Notes: generated by a model from the sequence alone, not told the origin. Counted from the first letter of the stretch, positions 45,076-56,087 are shown. The stretch: 64,000 nt of DNA from Psococerastis gibbosa (GCA_963971405.1 OZ020486.1:13291419-13355418), one strand, 5' to 3'. Made by a program: numbers and translations.

Positions 45076-45382
45076 CTAGATCTTGCGTACGTGTTTGAGA
45101 CAAACGCATAGTGTGGCTTGTCACCAACTGACTGCATATATTTAAGTCACGGATATTATTTTATAGTCATAAATTTGAGCACTGAAGGGACATACCTAGG
45201 TTAGGTTAGGCAAGGTATTTCAAAATATTTAGTTGACAAGGAAGGGGCGCGTGATATTAATTAATTTCTCCCTCCACTCCATAAGAAAGTAGTCAGATGA
45301 AAAATTAGTAAAAAAATTCAAGCTTTTACAAAAACCAGCCTATTAACTATATTACCTTAGTTAACTAATTAACTTAAGTAAA

Positions 45383-46165
45383 ATATGGCTGGAAAGAGAA
45401 AGAAATGTGGAAAAGCCCTTAAGTAGTTTGAATAGTAACGCGGCCGTTAGAGGCCAATTTTTGTTGAAAATCGTGCGCACGTTTCACACCCCCAAAGCCA
45501 TACCCCTTGCTTGATCACCACAAATATAGCATGGCATGAAAGAGGAAGAATAGACGAAGATATGGGTATAATTTAAATTAAGGTAGGCCTTCCAGATCAG
45601 CCCAAATAATTGCTTTAAACCCACCCATGCAATTCAAATGGGATTGCTGGAAATGCTTCATTTTTTACAAATTTTGTGTTCCACTCGTGTTTAAGAGATG
45701 AAGGGGTGAATTTGAAACTATGTATTTGTACTTGTTTGAAACCATAATTCATACTGCTTCTATTGAGACATTCAAAATTCATTTCGGTTGAAAATTGCAG
45801 GCTGTGGAATTTTTTTACTCAATGCATGTAATTGGAAAATTACCCTTTCAACCTGTTTTCCGCCGAAACACGGATGGCTTATACACTCACCTGAGCCTGA
45901 ACGAAGAGACGGATAGTAAAACTGAAAAGAGTAAGAAAAGTGGAAAAGAACTAACGTAGTTTGAAGTTGTCAAATTGATATTAACACCCCCAAAAACGCG
46001 GCCGAAAAAGGCCAATTTTCGATTAAAATCGGCTAATTCGGGTCAAATAATTTGGGCGCACCTCCTCACGTTTCCACCCCCCAGAGTCGAACCCCTTGCC
46101 CTGGCATGGCATGAAAGAGGAAGAATAGACGAAGACATGGGTATAATTTAAATTGAGATAAGCCT
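45383..46165. repeat. two diverged direct repeats, offset about 575 bp
   Basis: AACGCGGCCG(TTAG)AGGCCAAT, GGCATGAAAGAGGAAGAATA and GACGAAGATATGGGTATAAT in 45397-45590 recur in order at 45925-46165. The intervening spacer also shares short pieces (GTTTGAA, CACGTTTC). It is either an old segmental tandem duplication or two copies of one element. Confidence 0.7.
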
Positions 46166-46835
46166 TCTACATCTGCTTTAAACCCGCGTTACGGATGAAC
46201 ATCACCCATGACGTCACACTTTTCGTACATGCACCTAGTTTGTTAGAATGTTCAATCTCTCCCTTAAGAATTATTATTTCATTCCATTGTTTTTACATTA
46301 CCCGGTCGCGGGTATTCTATTTTGGACCGGCTTCAACTAACGAGTCATCTACGCATAGATATCGTATACCTTGCACTGTAACGTAAAAATGAGTAAACAA
46401 CGTTATTGTGGCGAAAGCTCTCATTCTGTACTTGTATTGTCTCCTCTCCTTTCTTATCATGTTACCATGGCAACATGTAACAGTTCGGAGTTTGCCTCGG
46501 GCTTCCGTATTCGCAGTACCAGACCCCCATGTTGTAGGTTGATGCCCACTGCTAAACATCACGTTTTTACATTGTTCTGCTACCACTATGCTGAAACATA
46601 GCTCAGCACATGCCAATAATCAATAGTAGACAGTATAAGGAAATCCTTGGGTCATATTGCTGAACTGTTTGCGTTGTTTACGCAATTTTTCGCAAATAGT
46701 GCATACTGCTGCTTGTACAGTAGGTTCAGGTTGATATACTGTAGTACTAGTTAGCTGGCTTGACTTTCAAGTTTATTGGTTTGCTTTTGTTTCCAATAAA
46801 TGTATATAGTAAAAGTATAGATTATCAGTATATAC
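46166..46835. other. unannotated spacer
   Basis: A 99-codon minus frame (46317-46616) and a plus frame overlapping it have no recognisable motif. Confidence 0.35.
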
Positions 46836-46839
46836 AGTA

Positions 46840-47356
46840 TATATATATTTTTTTTAAATATTTCAAAATTAAAACCTTTCATTAAATTAAAAGCAACCTG
46901 TTCAGTTTTAATAAGTTACTCTACCTAACAAATAACTGAAGTAAGAAATCATCGAGAGAAAGGTTCCATAGAAAAATTATGTTTTAGTCATTTTTCATGA
47001 AAAATTGAGTAATTATTATATGTGTTGCCCCCAGAATCAAACTATCGTGGGGGAAGCAACCTTGGAAGTTGTATTAACATTGATAGCGACTATAGTACAA
47101 TATAACTGAATTAAAAAAACCGCTGGAACTGTTTTTTTTAGACATAATTTATTTGCGTTATTTTACATTAGAGGAGGGTAAAAACCCCAAAAATGATGTT
47201 AGCCCAAAATAGAAAAAAAGATATGAGTTTTGTGAATCTTAATGCCAAATTTCACAAACAGACAAGACAGAAAATTCGTAAATGTGTTGAAATGTCGGAA
47301 TCGAAATTTCGACCATCACATAGCTTTCCTTAAACTGACGTATAACTAGGAAAGCA
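46840..47356. mobile_element. GACA-family element, oldest copy (E)
   Basis: AAGCAACCTGTTCAGTTTTA, GAAATCATCGAGAGAAAGG, ATTGATAGCGACTATAGTAC and GTGTTGAAATGTCGGAATCG follow the family order. The microsatellite is reduced to ACAGACAAGACAGA, and the right end has decayed to TATAACTAGGAAAGCA. The left end is lost. Confidence 0.68.
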
Positions 47357-47786
47357 AAATAGGAACATTGTGCCAAATTACAAAGATATGCAGTCAATGG
47401 AGGAGCCAAAACAAACCAGACATGACCTCCGAGTTGCAACTCAAGATGATTTAAACCGAAGGTCAGCTGCAGTAATTGTTTCAAAAATAAATTTACCTCT
47501 AGTACATCCAATTACTGTCGGTTTATCACCTCAGCTGTATATACGCAACTCTTGCGTTTTAATTTTTTTTAATTACAATGCGTATGAGAAAAATGCATGA
47601 CAGAAGTTACATCAGATGAAAGGTGTCTTCGAAATAGGGGAAAGTGGGGTAAAGTGAGACAAGTCATAAATTCCTAGACTATTGGCGAGAAATCGTCTAA
47701 TGACACACAAATAGTCCCTATGCATCATTGGCCAAGGTACGCTACACAAACAAAGGTACTTTTGGTACAAATTCGAAGGTGTACTA

Positions 47787-48315
47787 CAAGCCCGTAGCCA
47801 GGATTTTTTTTGCTGCGGCAACTGTGATCCTATCCAGTGTAAAAAAGAAATCATGAGAATTCAATTGTATCTAGTGTATTCTTTTGAAGTAATGGTGTTA
47901 CTGTGTATATATGATAGCATAGGCACACCAAACGTCAATTTATAGGCGGATTTAGCTTTGATGCGAACATTGGCATATAATATTTTGCGGATTTGCGGAC
48001 TAAATCGTAATGTTGTCATTACGACGGTTTAGATTGCATTTTACATAGCTTACAAAGGAGTGCTTACTCATAGAAATTATATTGCATTTAACCCCAAGAG
48101 GGGGGCTCGGGGGTCGCCTCCGGGGGAAAAAATCCACCTATAAATGCTAAACAGTGGGGTTTTACAGCAGCAAAGCTTACAAAGGAATGCATATTCAAAT
48201 TGCTACAAACAGGGGGGCCCGGGGGTTTCCCCCGGAGGAAGATTTTTTCAATAATTTTCATTTCGGGGGGGGGGGCTGCAGCCCAATAAGCCCCCCCCCC
48301 TTGCCTACGGCCTTG
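47787..48315. mobile_element. 529-bp hAT-like non-autonomous element
   Basis: Ends CAAGCCCGTAGCCAGG and CTTGCCTACGGCCTTG with a perfect 8-bp duplication GTGTACTA (47779-47786, 48316-48323). The interior has GCTGCGGCAACTGTGATCC, TATCTAGTGTATTC, tandem-like GGGGGGCCCGGGGGTTTCC blocks and opposed G/C runs at the right end. It is the longest member of the CAAGGCCGTAGCC group and therefore closest to its parent. Confidence 0.92.
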
Positions 48316-48527
48316 GTGTACTAGTCTACGTTTTTCGAATTGGGTGGCACTATGGCAACAATCAGCACATGTCTTAGGTTTCAAGGGTCCGACCCCCGAC
48401 AGCTAGGCTAATTTCGGGGGCAACTATCGGCAACCGAATCCGTACCCACCAAAGTTACAGCCATCAGGAGCATCAATACTTACTTACCTCAGCTCCCTCA
48501 TATCTCCTTGAGTAACTGGACATGTCA

Positions 48528-48753
48528 GGACATGTATCGTAGTGGTACGGACTCTGACTTTCACCCGAAAGGTTGTTGGTTCGAGCCCCACACTGGCTAC
48601 ATTTTCTGGCCATGCTTCGGAGGGCATGTAAAGCAGGCGGTCCCGGGCTTTCCTAGTTGAGTGTAAGAGAGGGCTTTATAACCCTAACTCCGCTAGGTTG
48701 GCTTAGTAATAGAAACAATAAAAAGTCCTTATTTATTTATTTATTTATTTATA
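48528..48753 (+). mobile_element. tRNA-Glu-derived SINE, family A (full length)
   Basis: The head GGACATGTATCGTAGTGGTA, ACTCTGACTTTCACCCGAAA and B box GGTTCGAGCCCC are followed by the full body and a (TTTA)n tail at 48725-48753. Length is about 225 bp. TTTCACC plus the A/B-box spacing points to a tRNA-Glu ancestor. Confidence 0.88.
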
Positions 48754-49279
48754 GTAACTAATGGATGTAGGCCTATCTTCGAATGTGATCTAAGGAATTA
48801 AATTGCAATAATACAGCACGCTTACTCTATATATAGGCCTACTCTATAGGTATTATTTAGTTTTGTAACAAATTGACGTTATTATACTTTATATTAATTT
48901 GTTAAACAATATTGGGAGATTTCTTTAATAAGAACTGGAACCCGCATTACGAGAAACGCTGCTCTCTGGCTTGTCAACATTCCTAATTATTAAAAAAAAA
49001 CAGCAATAAGGCGTAGCCTATGGTACCATGCCTATGTTGCATGCGTATAACACACCATTTTAAGGAGAACTAGGGGAGAGCTGGACTTACATTGCCTGCT
49101 GCATTTATAGTCATTAGAGATAGGGCCTCATAGTCATCGAACAATTAGGGTGGCCCCATTGTCAGGGGTGGTGACTGTAGATAGAGTCCCATCATCGGAC
49201 TGTTGGTTTAGTCCTGATGATGACTGATAGTTCCTGGACGATAGACTCATTATTGAGTAAATCCGATCCCCTTGGGCTG
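48754..49279. other. unannotated spacer
   Basis: No supported feature. Confidence 0.35.
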
Positions 49280-49436
49280 CAATGCCGTAGCCAGGATTTT
49301 AATACAGATAGGTTTTTATTTTTCCCAACAAAATCCGATTCTATCTAGTATCAAGCCATTACATTTCGGGAGGGGGGGGGAGTTGAACCCCCACCCTTGA
49401 ACCCCCCCCCCCCCCCTTGGCTACGGCCTGGCCTTG
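49280..49436. mobile_element. hAT-like MITE, CAAGGCCGTAGCC subfamily I
   Basis: Ends CAATGCCGTAGCCAGG and CTTGGCTACGGCCTGGCCTTG (a 5-base insertion in the last part); interior GATTCTATCTAGTATCAAGC with G- and C-runs. No clean duplication. It is a left-interior deletion of the 39458 type. Confidence 0.72.
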
Positions 49437-50395
49437 AGGCTTGGAACTACGGTTCTCCCGATTGAAATGCACACAAGCTCCCTAACCACGCAAGGGTGGT
49501 GGTCGAGTGGTTATTAACACAGCAGTCAATGTAGTCCAACTATCCCTTTGTTTAATAAATATCACCTACTCCATAATAAATTCCTTTCTTGTCGTTCGAC
49601 ACAGCAGGCAATGTAAGTCTAACTAACCCTTTGTTAAGTAATATTAAACCATTTCCATTAACCTTTACCAATAAACTAGGAAGAGTTAAATTTAACCACG
49701 AAAAATATAATCGAATGCGATTTTTGTAATTTAATTCAATCTAATTGTATGTAATGTACTGTGTGTTTTTAATTTTGTTGTTATGAATGTTATTATAGGT
49801 ACCCCGCAGGCCGATTATTAAGGGGGTCTATATTAACAAAACAATATAGTAAACTTTATGAAAAATACAAGAATTAATTATTATCATTATTAAATACGGT
49901 ACATGTTTGAAATCACCAATTTTAACTTCTTTGTCTACAAGTAGATAGGTAAATATATTTGAATTATTGGTAATTTAGGTTATTTCAATGGATAACCCGG
50001 GGGTAATTTAACCATTTCGGCTCGTTCAACGACTCACTGGTATCTCTTTTATTAATTGATATAAACAGACACATTTTTCTCTGTGTACCTATAGGCTATA
50101 TGAGTACGAGGCTGACATGTTTTCAAACGCCAGGCTGTACTTGACTCAACTGGACCACCGTGGCATGGGTTTACTTTATCATGTTTCCAGATAGGTGACC
50201 GCCTGACCGGTTGGTAACTGAACCCCCTGACCTCACGGACTGCGGTCGCCATGTCATGGCGGCCGGCTGGCGTCCATTGTCCTATATTTAGATAGAAAAC
50301 CGCAAGCTGCGAGAAATTTGCGGGTAAAACAACTCGCCTAGCTAGGGGCCCATAGGAGATTGTCTTCTATGTAAACGCAGATTTTGAAACTCTAC
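49437..50395. other. spacer with a possible tRNA relic
   Basis: On the minus strand, 49500-49437 reads GCGTGGTTAGGGAGCTTG and CAATCGGGAGAACCGTAGTT, reminiscent of a tRNA D-arm and anticodon/T-arm, but the B box is degenerate. No gene. Confidence 0.3.
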
Positions 50396-50398
50396 CGA

Positions 50399-51275
50399 GT
50401 AAGCAAACAAAAACTTAGTGTTTTATCAAAACTTGTTATAACACCTATAACTAGAATTAGTAAAACCCAGATAATTGTTAACATTAACTTTGCCTACGAA
50501 CCCCACTGCTGTTAGTACAAACTCCTCCAACCCCCTCCTCCCGCTCTCACCTCTATTATAACCCAAGGTTTTACTCTCTCTTGGCACATTTTAATTATTA
50601 CAATTAATTACTGAATTTTTATTAACCATTCCCAATTTTATTTTCCAGGTTCATATATTCATACAACTACTAAATTCCCTTCTGACAACCCTTCAACACG
50701 TCTATCAACCGTTAGGATCTGTACTATCTTCCTATACTTCTTCTTCCCTTAGCTATATCGCAATACTAACAACTAACACCCACACATAAGTCATGCCGAC
50801 ACACGAGAAGGTTTTTTGCCCTTTGGGTCTTGGGCCCATTGGGTCATTTCGTTCTCCCTGTTCGGTACAAAATAAAACTGTTAAGTCCTTCTATTCAGAT
50901 AAGGGTCTAAATGCCCTCGGGCAGATCTTTCTCCTTTCCCTTCAGATTTTCGGGAGGTGGCACCCCGGAATGGTTTCGATGCCATCACGACTTTTAGAGC
51001 GAGGTTGGGGCTCTATTAAAAAAAAAATCTCTAGCCACATTTGCATCTTCACTTCGAGTGGAGCAAGTCTCAAATCGCTGATAAGGTGTAACTGTGCTAG
51101 TGGGATTCCCTCTGTAGACGGCAGTGCCGAAAGCGCGCAGGGTTTTGTACCAAACCCGCACCAGCGGGTTTCGTAGACAAAGCTAATTTTTTTAAAACAA
51201 TTATTTGGGTTTTACTAATTCTAGTTAAAGTTGTTATGACAAGTTTTGATAAAACACAAAATTTTTGTTGCTTAT
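50399..51275. mobile_element. large foldback element with about 100-bp arms and an open frame
   Basis: The left arm (AAGCAAACAAAAACTT, GTTTTATCAAAACTTGT, TAACTAGAATTAGTAAAACC, GCCTACGAACCCC) is inverted at 51164-51275 at roughly 85-90% identity by eye. The 650-bp interior is pyrimidine-rich on the left, then carries a 127-codon frame (50793-51176) starting MPTHEKVFCPLGLGPIGSF. It has no domain I can name and runs into the right arm. It is possibly a non-autonomous element of an unrecognised superfamily. Confidence 0.65.
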
Positions 51276-51411
51276 TAAAATGAAATGCCACGAAGTCACG
51301 AGGAATTTAATTTTTTATCAGCAGAGTGTGGTTTATGCGTGCAAACATGGGCCTGCCGTACCCAATTCAATCTCGAGCATGTGTAAATGAGAAATAATAG
51401 GTATTAGACCA

Positions 51412-51541
51412 TCTGAAGTCACCGGAGATGAGGTAACCTCAATATATTTATAAATCCTTAAAACTCCATTCTATCTAGTGTACGCTGCAAACGTTTCGGG
51501 GGGCGGGGGGTCCGGACCCTGGACCCCCGTCTAGCCACGGC
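51412..51541 (-). mobile_element. hAT-like element, CAAGGCCGTAGCC subfamily II fragment
   Basis: GTCACCGGAGATGAGGTAAC, AACTCCATTCTATCTAGTG and TCTAGCCACGGCCCC match the 1828-1960 copy in reverse. The terminus has decayed from TACGGCCTTG. Confidence 0.6.
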
Positions 51542-51554
51542 CCCTATCCCGGCA

Positions 51555-52235
51555 TTGCATATTACTATAGAACGGGCAGACCAATACATTACCACACAGT
51601 AATAATGGCACGGCACGCAATGTATTGGAGCGTGAATTTTCCATAATTTCTTCAAAAACTAATTTTTTTCGGAAAGCAACCTATTCGGGTTTGTTACTCT
51701 ATTTAACACCTAAAACATACCTGAAGGTAGAAGTCATCGACAGGAAGGTTCCTCAGAAAAATTATTTTTTTGGTCATTTTTCATGAAAATTGAGTAATTT
51801 ATTTTTACCCTCAAAGGCAAACTATCGAGGGGCAAGCGACCCACTGAATTTTCTTAAAATTAATAACGATTACAATATATGTGAATTTAGAAGAAATCGT
51901 TGGAGCCGATTTTGAGAAATAATTTTTGTAGACGTTTTTTTGTTGAGTTTTTTGAGAATAAAACCCCCCAAAATTGAGTTAGCCCATAATGAAAAAAATA
52001 GTGGTCCCGAGGTATGAGTTTTTTAAAACTACATATCAAATCTCATCGAAATCGACCGGAAATCTATGAACAGATAGAGCGACAGACAGATAGAGCGACA
52101 GACAGACAGAGTGACAGACAGACATTTCGTAAAAAACACTTTTTTGGGTTCATGGGACCTCAAAAAGTGTAAATCCGTTGTAAGCTCGGAATCGAAAATT
52201 TCGACCATCACAAAGCTTATATAAATTGGAAAGCA
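51555..52235. mobile_element. GACA-containing element (copy F)
   Basis: GCAGACCAATACATTACCAC, AATTTAACACC-type, GAAATCGTTGGAGCC and AATTGAGTTAGCCCA are followed by a (GACA)n-like tract with GATA/GCGA variants (52068-52121), TTTCGTAAAAAACAC and the right terminus ATAAATTGGAAAGCA. The left terminus is absent. It lies about 500 bp upstream of the gene's splice acceptor. Confidence 0.75.
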
Positions 52236-52267
52236 ACTAAACCAAAGTAGCTGAATTAGAGGTATTT

Positions 52268-52325
52268 AAAGATTAAAGCCCTCTCTTACACTCTGTGACG
52301 GCTGTAAAGTCAGAGTACTGAGCTT
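52268..52325 (-). mobile_element. family A SINE remnant
   Basis: AAAGCCCTCTCTTACACT and GTAAAGTCAGAGTACTGAGC are the inverse of AGTGTAAGAGAGGGCTTT and of a CTCTGACTTTAC head. Two family A pieces have been brought together by deletion. Confidence 0.5.
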
Positions 52326-52737
52326 TAGAGCGCCCTGAGCGCCCTCTCAACTTGCTCATGTGACCTACATTCAATTGCAGTTTGGTGCGAAGTGTGAACC
52401 CGTTAGGGCCATTAGAAGGCTTCTGTTACTTCCATGTGAGTCAATGGTTGAGCAGATATGACCAATTAGTTGCGCCCCACTGTGCCAAACTGGTGGTAAT
52501 ACGGGTCAGCAAAATGTTTATTACATCCATTCCCAATAATTAAAAATGGAAGATGTCATTAGATTCCACATGAAAATACTGACCAAAATAACGAACTGAA
52601 ATGGGTAGCGATTATGGTTGTAGTTCTGCTGTTTTTGTCTCATTGCTTAGCAGGCAATGTAGACTTGAGGCTCTGGACCCATGAAGCAAATTTTGAAGGT
52701 TTAGGAATTCACCGAATAAAAAATTATTAATTGCAGT
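52326..52737. other. intron sequence upstream of the gene's exon
   Basis: The splice acceptor at 52751-52753 implies that this is intronic. No other feature. Confidence 0.45.
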
Positions 52738-52753
52738 GTTTTTATTTTTTCAG
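52738..52753 (+). promoter_or_regulatory. 3' splice site of the coding exon
   Basis: A T-rich tract ending TTTTTATTTTTTCAG matches the polypyrimidine tract plus AG acceptor. It lies 14 bases before the start codon, leaving a short exonic leader ATAAGAACACAACC. The upstream exon(s) must be non-coding and lie outside what I can recognise. Confidence 0.75.
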
Positions 52754-52767
52754 ATAAGAACACAACC

Positions 52768-54801
52768 ATGACATCGTTGGTTACTGCTTCAATAATCTGC
52801 ATACACGCATGTATGCTCTTTAGCAGTCATGTCGATGCCCGCCACGTTCCCCTAACAAATGATGATCTGTTAGTAGATTCATTAATGCCAGTCAACACAA
52901 CCAAATTGTACAACTCACGTATGCAGCGGCATTTAGATAATTTAGAAGGTAGTGGGAACGGTGATTCCATGCCTATAGCACCACTGGGACACAATTTGCC
53001 TATGCAGCGATTGATGAACCAAGCCGTGTCCAATGACGCGGAAGAAATTCCCAGAAGTAGAGAAGAAGTCGAAACAGCGGATGACGACCCATCACAAGTT
53101 GAAAAACTTCAAGATTTAGATGAAGGCTCAGGAGCATCAGAGATAGAAGAGGAAGGAGATGCTGAATTAGAGAAACCAAAAACAGCACCAGTTCTTTCTG
53201 ATATCGATGAACCCTTCAAGAAGGAAGATGGAGTGAAAGAAATTCTCGACCACCTGCCTGGATCAACTTCTAAACCACTTGACACCAACGACAATAACAA
53301 CCGCGATAACGCGCTCAGTGTATTGGGTGGGGATTTAAAAACACCGAACGATCCACAGACATCAATTGAAGAGCAAGAAGAGGAAGGGAGTGGTGGAGCA
53401 ATTACATCACCACCCCATTTTCCAATAGACGTTTACAGACCTAGTGAGTCCACACTTAACGCTACTCAGTACCTCGATACTGGAGATGGCTATGAAAAGC
53501 AAGAAAACGTAACGGTTGTCAAAGGAGAGTTAGTAGACAGTAAAGAGAAGGCTGTCAATTCTTTTGAGGAGACAGAGGAAATAGAAAATGTTGAGAGCAC
53601 AACCAGTACACAAGATAATATTGAAAATGAAGCAAACCAATTTGGTTCTGAGAGGAGCGAAGAAGATAAAGAAGAAATGACAGCTTTGACGGAAGACAAC
53701 GAGTCGGGGGATATTAGAATTGATGAAACTACTACCGAATTTGCAATAAATGAAAAAAACAGCACGATAAATGCAGTTCAACAAGGGGCAACAGACGGAA
53801 AATTGAATCCTGTTGAATCTGTAGAAACTTCTGAAGAAACAGAAACAGAAGAACCAATTAAAGAAGATGTTGCCCAAGTTGTGACAGAGACTTTAGAAAC
53901 TACCACGGAGAACGTAGTGAATGTTCGCATTCAATTGCCTGCATCCTCAGATGTCTTAGGAGAACCTGCAGCACCATCTACAGAATCTATTTCCACAACA
54001 GAAAGTTCCACAGAGCCAAGAGATATTGAGGATGAAGTTGACGAGAAACGCATACAAGAAACGACACCGGAATCAATTACCCAAGGACTTCCAATTGATG
54101 CAACAACGGCAGAGTCTACTACGTCAGATGTAATATTACAAGTGGCAGTGCTGGAAGAAAGCGCTCTAGGCCAGCGAGAAAAAATAACTAACCCAGAAGA
54201 AGGACTACAAAATGCAGGGAATCCAGTAGAAAATAGCCTAGGGGCGTACATATTGATAGGTTTGATAGCGATATGTTTTATGGCATTAATAGCTTTCCTT
54301 GTACTCAGAAGACGTTCAAGAGTTCGAAAGGCGCGTATTGACAATAATCAAGAGCGCGATCCAGAAAAGTCTCTTCTTTCTAATGGAAAATTTAAAGAAG
54401 ATTCCGATGAGAACAACGTGAAAAATAACGAAATCACACCATTAGTAATTAAACAAAATAGTCAAATTAACAAATACGAAAAAAGTCCAAACTTTCCATC
54501 ACCAAAGAATATAAATACTGCTGTAAATGACAAGAATATTGAAAAAGATAATGTTTTAAAAAGCACACAAGCTATCATTGAAGAGGATGAAGATGCAAAA
54601 AAAGCTTTAGAGGAGGAAAAGAAGCCAGACGACGAAAATGAAGGCGTCGACGAAGAGAAAAAAGCACTGATGGGAGAAAATGCGACAACCGAAAAAGTCA
54701 TTGTTCGGACGCATGTCGATCAAGATTCCATTCCAAAAAAGCCAGTTTTGGTGACACGAAACGGGAATGGGTACCATGCTGTGTCACAAGACCCTGTCTG
54801 A
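52768..54801 (+). CDS. putative single-pass membrane proteoglycan-like protein
   Basis: This is the only sustained open frame in the window: 677 residues, with an ATG in good context (ACAACCATGA) just after a splice acceptor. Residues 1-24 look like a signal peptide (hydrophobic TASIICIHACMLFSS, cleavage after VDA). Residues 25-491 are an acidic, low-complexity, Thr/Ser-rich ectodomain. It has no cysteines after the signal peptide and no folded domain I can see. Ser-Gly pairs in acidic context at S62 (LEGSGNGD), S121 (LDEGSGASE), S208 (EEEGSGG) and S313 (NESGD) fit xylosyltransferase sites for chondroitin/heparan sulfate. N-glycosylation sequons are at N43, N231, N247 and N331. One membrane span lies at about 492-513, followed by RRRSRVRKAR (stop-transfer, type I). 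The 164-residue tail is charged, rich in Glu/Lys, and ends QDPV, a possible class III PDZ ligand. I cannot assign a family. The proteoglycan role is inferred from motifs; a mucin-like adhesion protein is the alternative. Confidence 0.88.
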   Translation: MTSLVTASIICIHACMLFSSHVDARHVPLTNDDLLVDSLMPVNTTKLYNSRMQRHLDNLEGSGNGDSMPIAPLGHNLPMQRLMNQAVSNDAEEIPRSREEVETADDDPSQVEKLQDLDEGSGASEIEEEGDAELEKPKTAPVLSDIDEPFKKEDGVKEILDHLPGSTSKPLDTNDNNNRDNALSVLGGDLKTPNDPQTSIEEQEEEGSGGAITSPPHFPIDVYRPSESTLNATQYLDTGDGYEKQENVTVVKGELVDSKEKAVNSFEETEEIENVESTTSTQDNIENEANQFGSERSEEDKEEMTALTEDNESGDIRIDETTTEFAINEKNSTINAVQQGATDGKLNPVESVETSEETETEEPIKEDVAQVVTETLETTTENVVNVRIQLPASSDVLGEPAAPSTESISTTESSTEPRDIEDEVDEKRIQETTPESITQGLPIDATTAESTTSDVILQVAVLEESALGQREKITNPEEGLQNAGNPVENSLGAYILIGLIAICFMALIAFLVLRRRSRVRKARIDNNQERDPEKSLLSNGKFKEDSDENNVKNNEITPLVIKQNSQINKYEKSPNFPSPKNINTAVNDKNIEKDNVLKSTQAIIEEDEDAKKALEEEKKPDDENEGVDEEKKALMGENATTEKVIVRTHVDQDSIPKKPVLVTRNGNGYHAVSQDPV

Positions 54802-54839
54802 CGAAGGCGCACGACCAGAAAGCTGTGAAGAGAAGACTG

Positions 54840-54845
54840 AATAAA
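54840..54845 (+). terminator. proximal AATAAA polyadenylation signal
   Basis: Canonical hexamer 39 bases after the stop codon. A GT-rich downstream element is weak, so use is uncertain. Confidence 0.45.
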
Positions 54846-56087
54846 GATTGGATTTGGAATGAAATACAGGCATTCCAGGGGTGACTAACAATCACTTCGT
54901 AAAAACCTACATCTTCCATTAAACCAATATCTACTATCAAGTTACAAGTGTTACTTAGCCCTTAGTCAGCAAGGTTTCCAAACATTATGGCATTATTTAA
55001 TACGAGGTATTTGAAAATAATTCAAGCCATAGGTACAGCATGTGAAAGAATCCGAGACAAGCTTTCTTGAGTACCTTCTTTACCGATGCGACTCGAATAT
55101 GAACGTATTGCACGAGTATGTACAGTATGTACGAGTAGTTTCATTGCCATCATTCTTGCATCTTGATGTATGTGTTCCATTTTTTTTTAATATGTACATA
55201 GGTAGTGTAGCCTAATGTTCAAAGTGTTCATTGTCAATCTACATTATAACATAATAACCAGTTATTGGGCTTATTTACGACCATAACTAGGAAAAATAAT
55301 GAAACACTGGGTTTCTTCGATTTTATGGGTATATCTGGACTATTTCATTTCTTTCAGTACTTGCCTCCTTGGCCAGACAGTATAGAGCTTATTAATGTTT
55401 AACAAATCATTAATATACATAGTACACTTTTCTATTATGTCCAGCGAACCTACATATTTTACATAATAATCAGTAGGCTATGTGATGATTGTAGGCTCCA
55501 ACATTATATTGTAATACCTGGCTGCATAAATTATTTTCGTAAAAGATAAAAAAAGGTAGGCTGCCAAAAAACTCCAACAAGATATCATTGCATTCCTTCC
55601 TAACCTCATTCTAATAATTAATGTTTAATTTATTTCATGTCAATCAATGATGCTCTCTAACTACCTAAGTAATCATAATACAGTTTGGGTAAAATTCATT
55701 ACGAGATCGTATGTACTATATATTGTATAGTATAAATACGTCAGTATACACGCATGCCTTCGGCAACTCTTCGAAAAGTTTCCTTTTAGCATGACAATTT
55801 TTTTTTAAATATAATGGTACTCATCGCGCAGACGTTAACGTTAACCAATCGGGATCAAGAAAACTTAACTATTTACTTATTCGTATGTGTACACACCTAC
55901 ATTTAACCACCGTATTTGATTTTATATGGAATGCTTAAAAGCATGCTTCTACTTCTGTACACCTACAGTATGTCAAAATTTGATTTTTTTTCAGTATTTT
56001 TTTATGAAATAAGAGTATAAGTAATTTAATTTTAGATTTGAAAATAAGTAGGGAAATATAATAAAAGCACTGTTACCAGCGAGATAA

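Noticed and set aside
53490..54344. Long minus-strand frames opposite the gene, Ser/Phe-rich
   Set aside because: They are antisense shadows of the Glu/Thr-rich coding exon; base composition explains their length.
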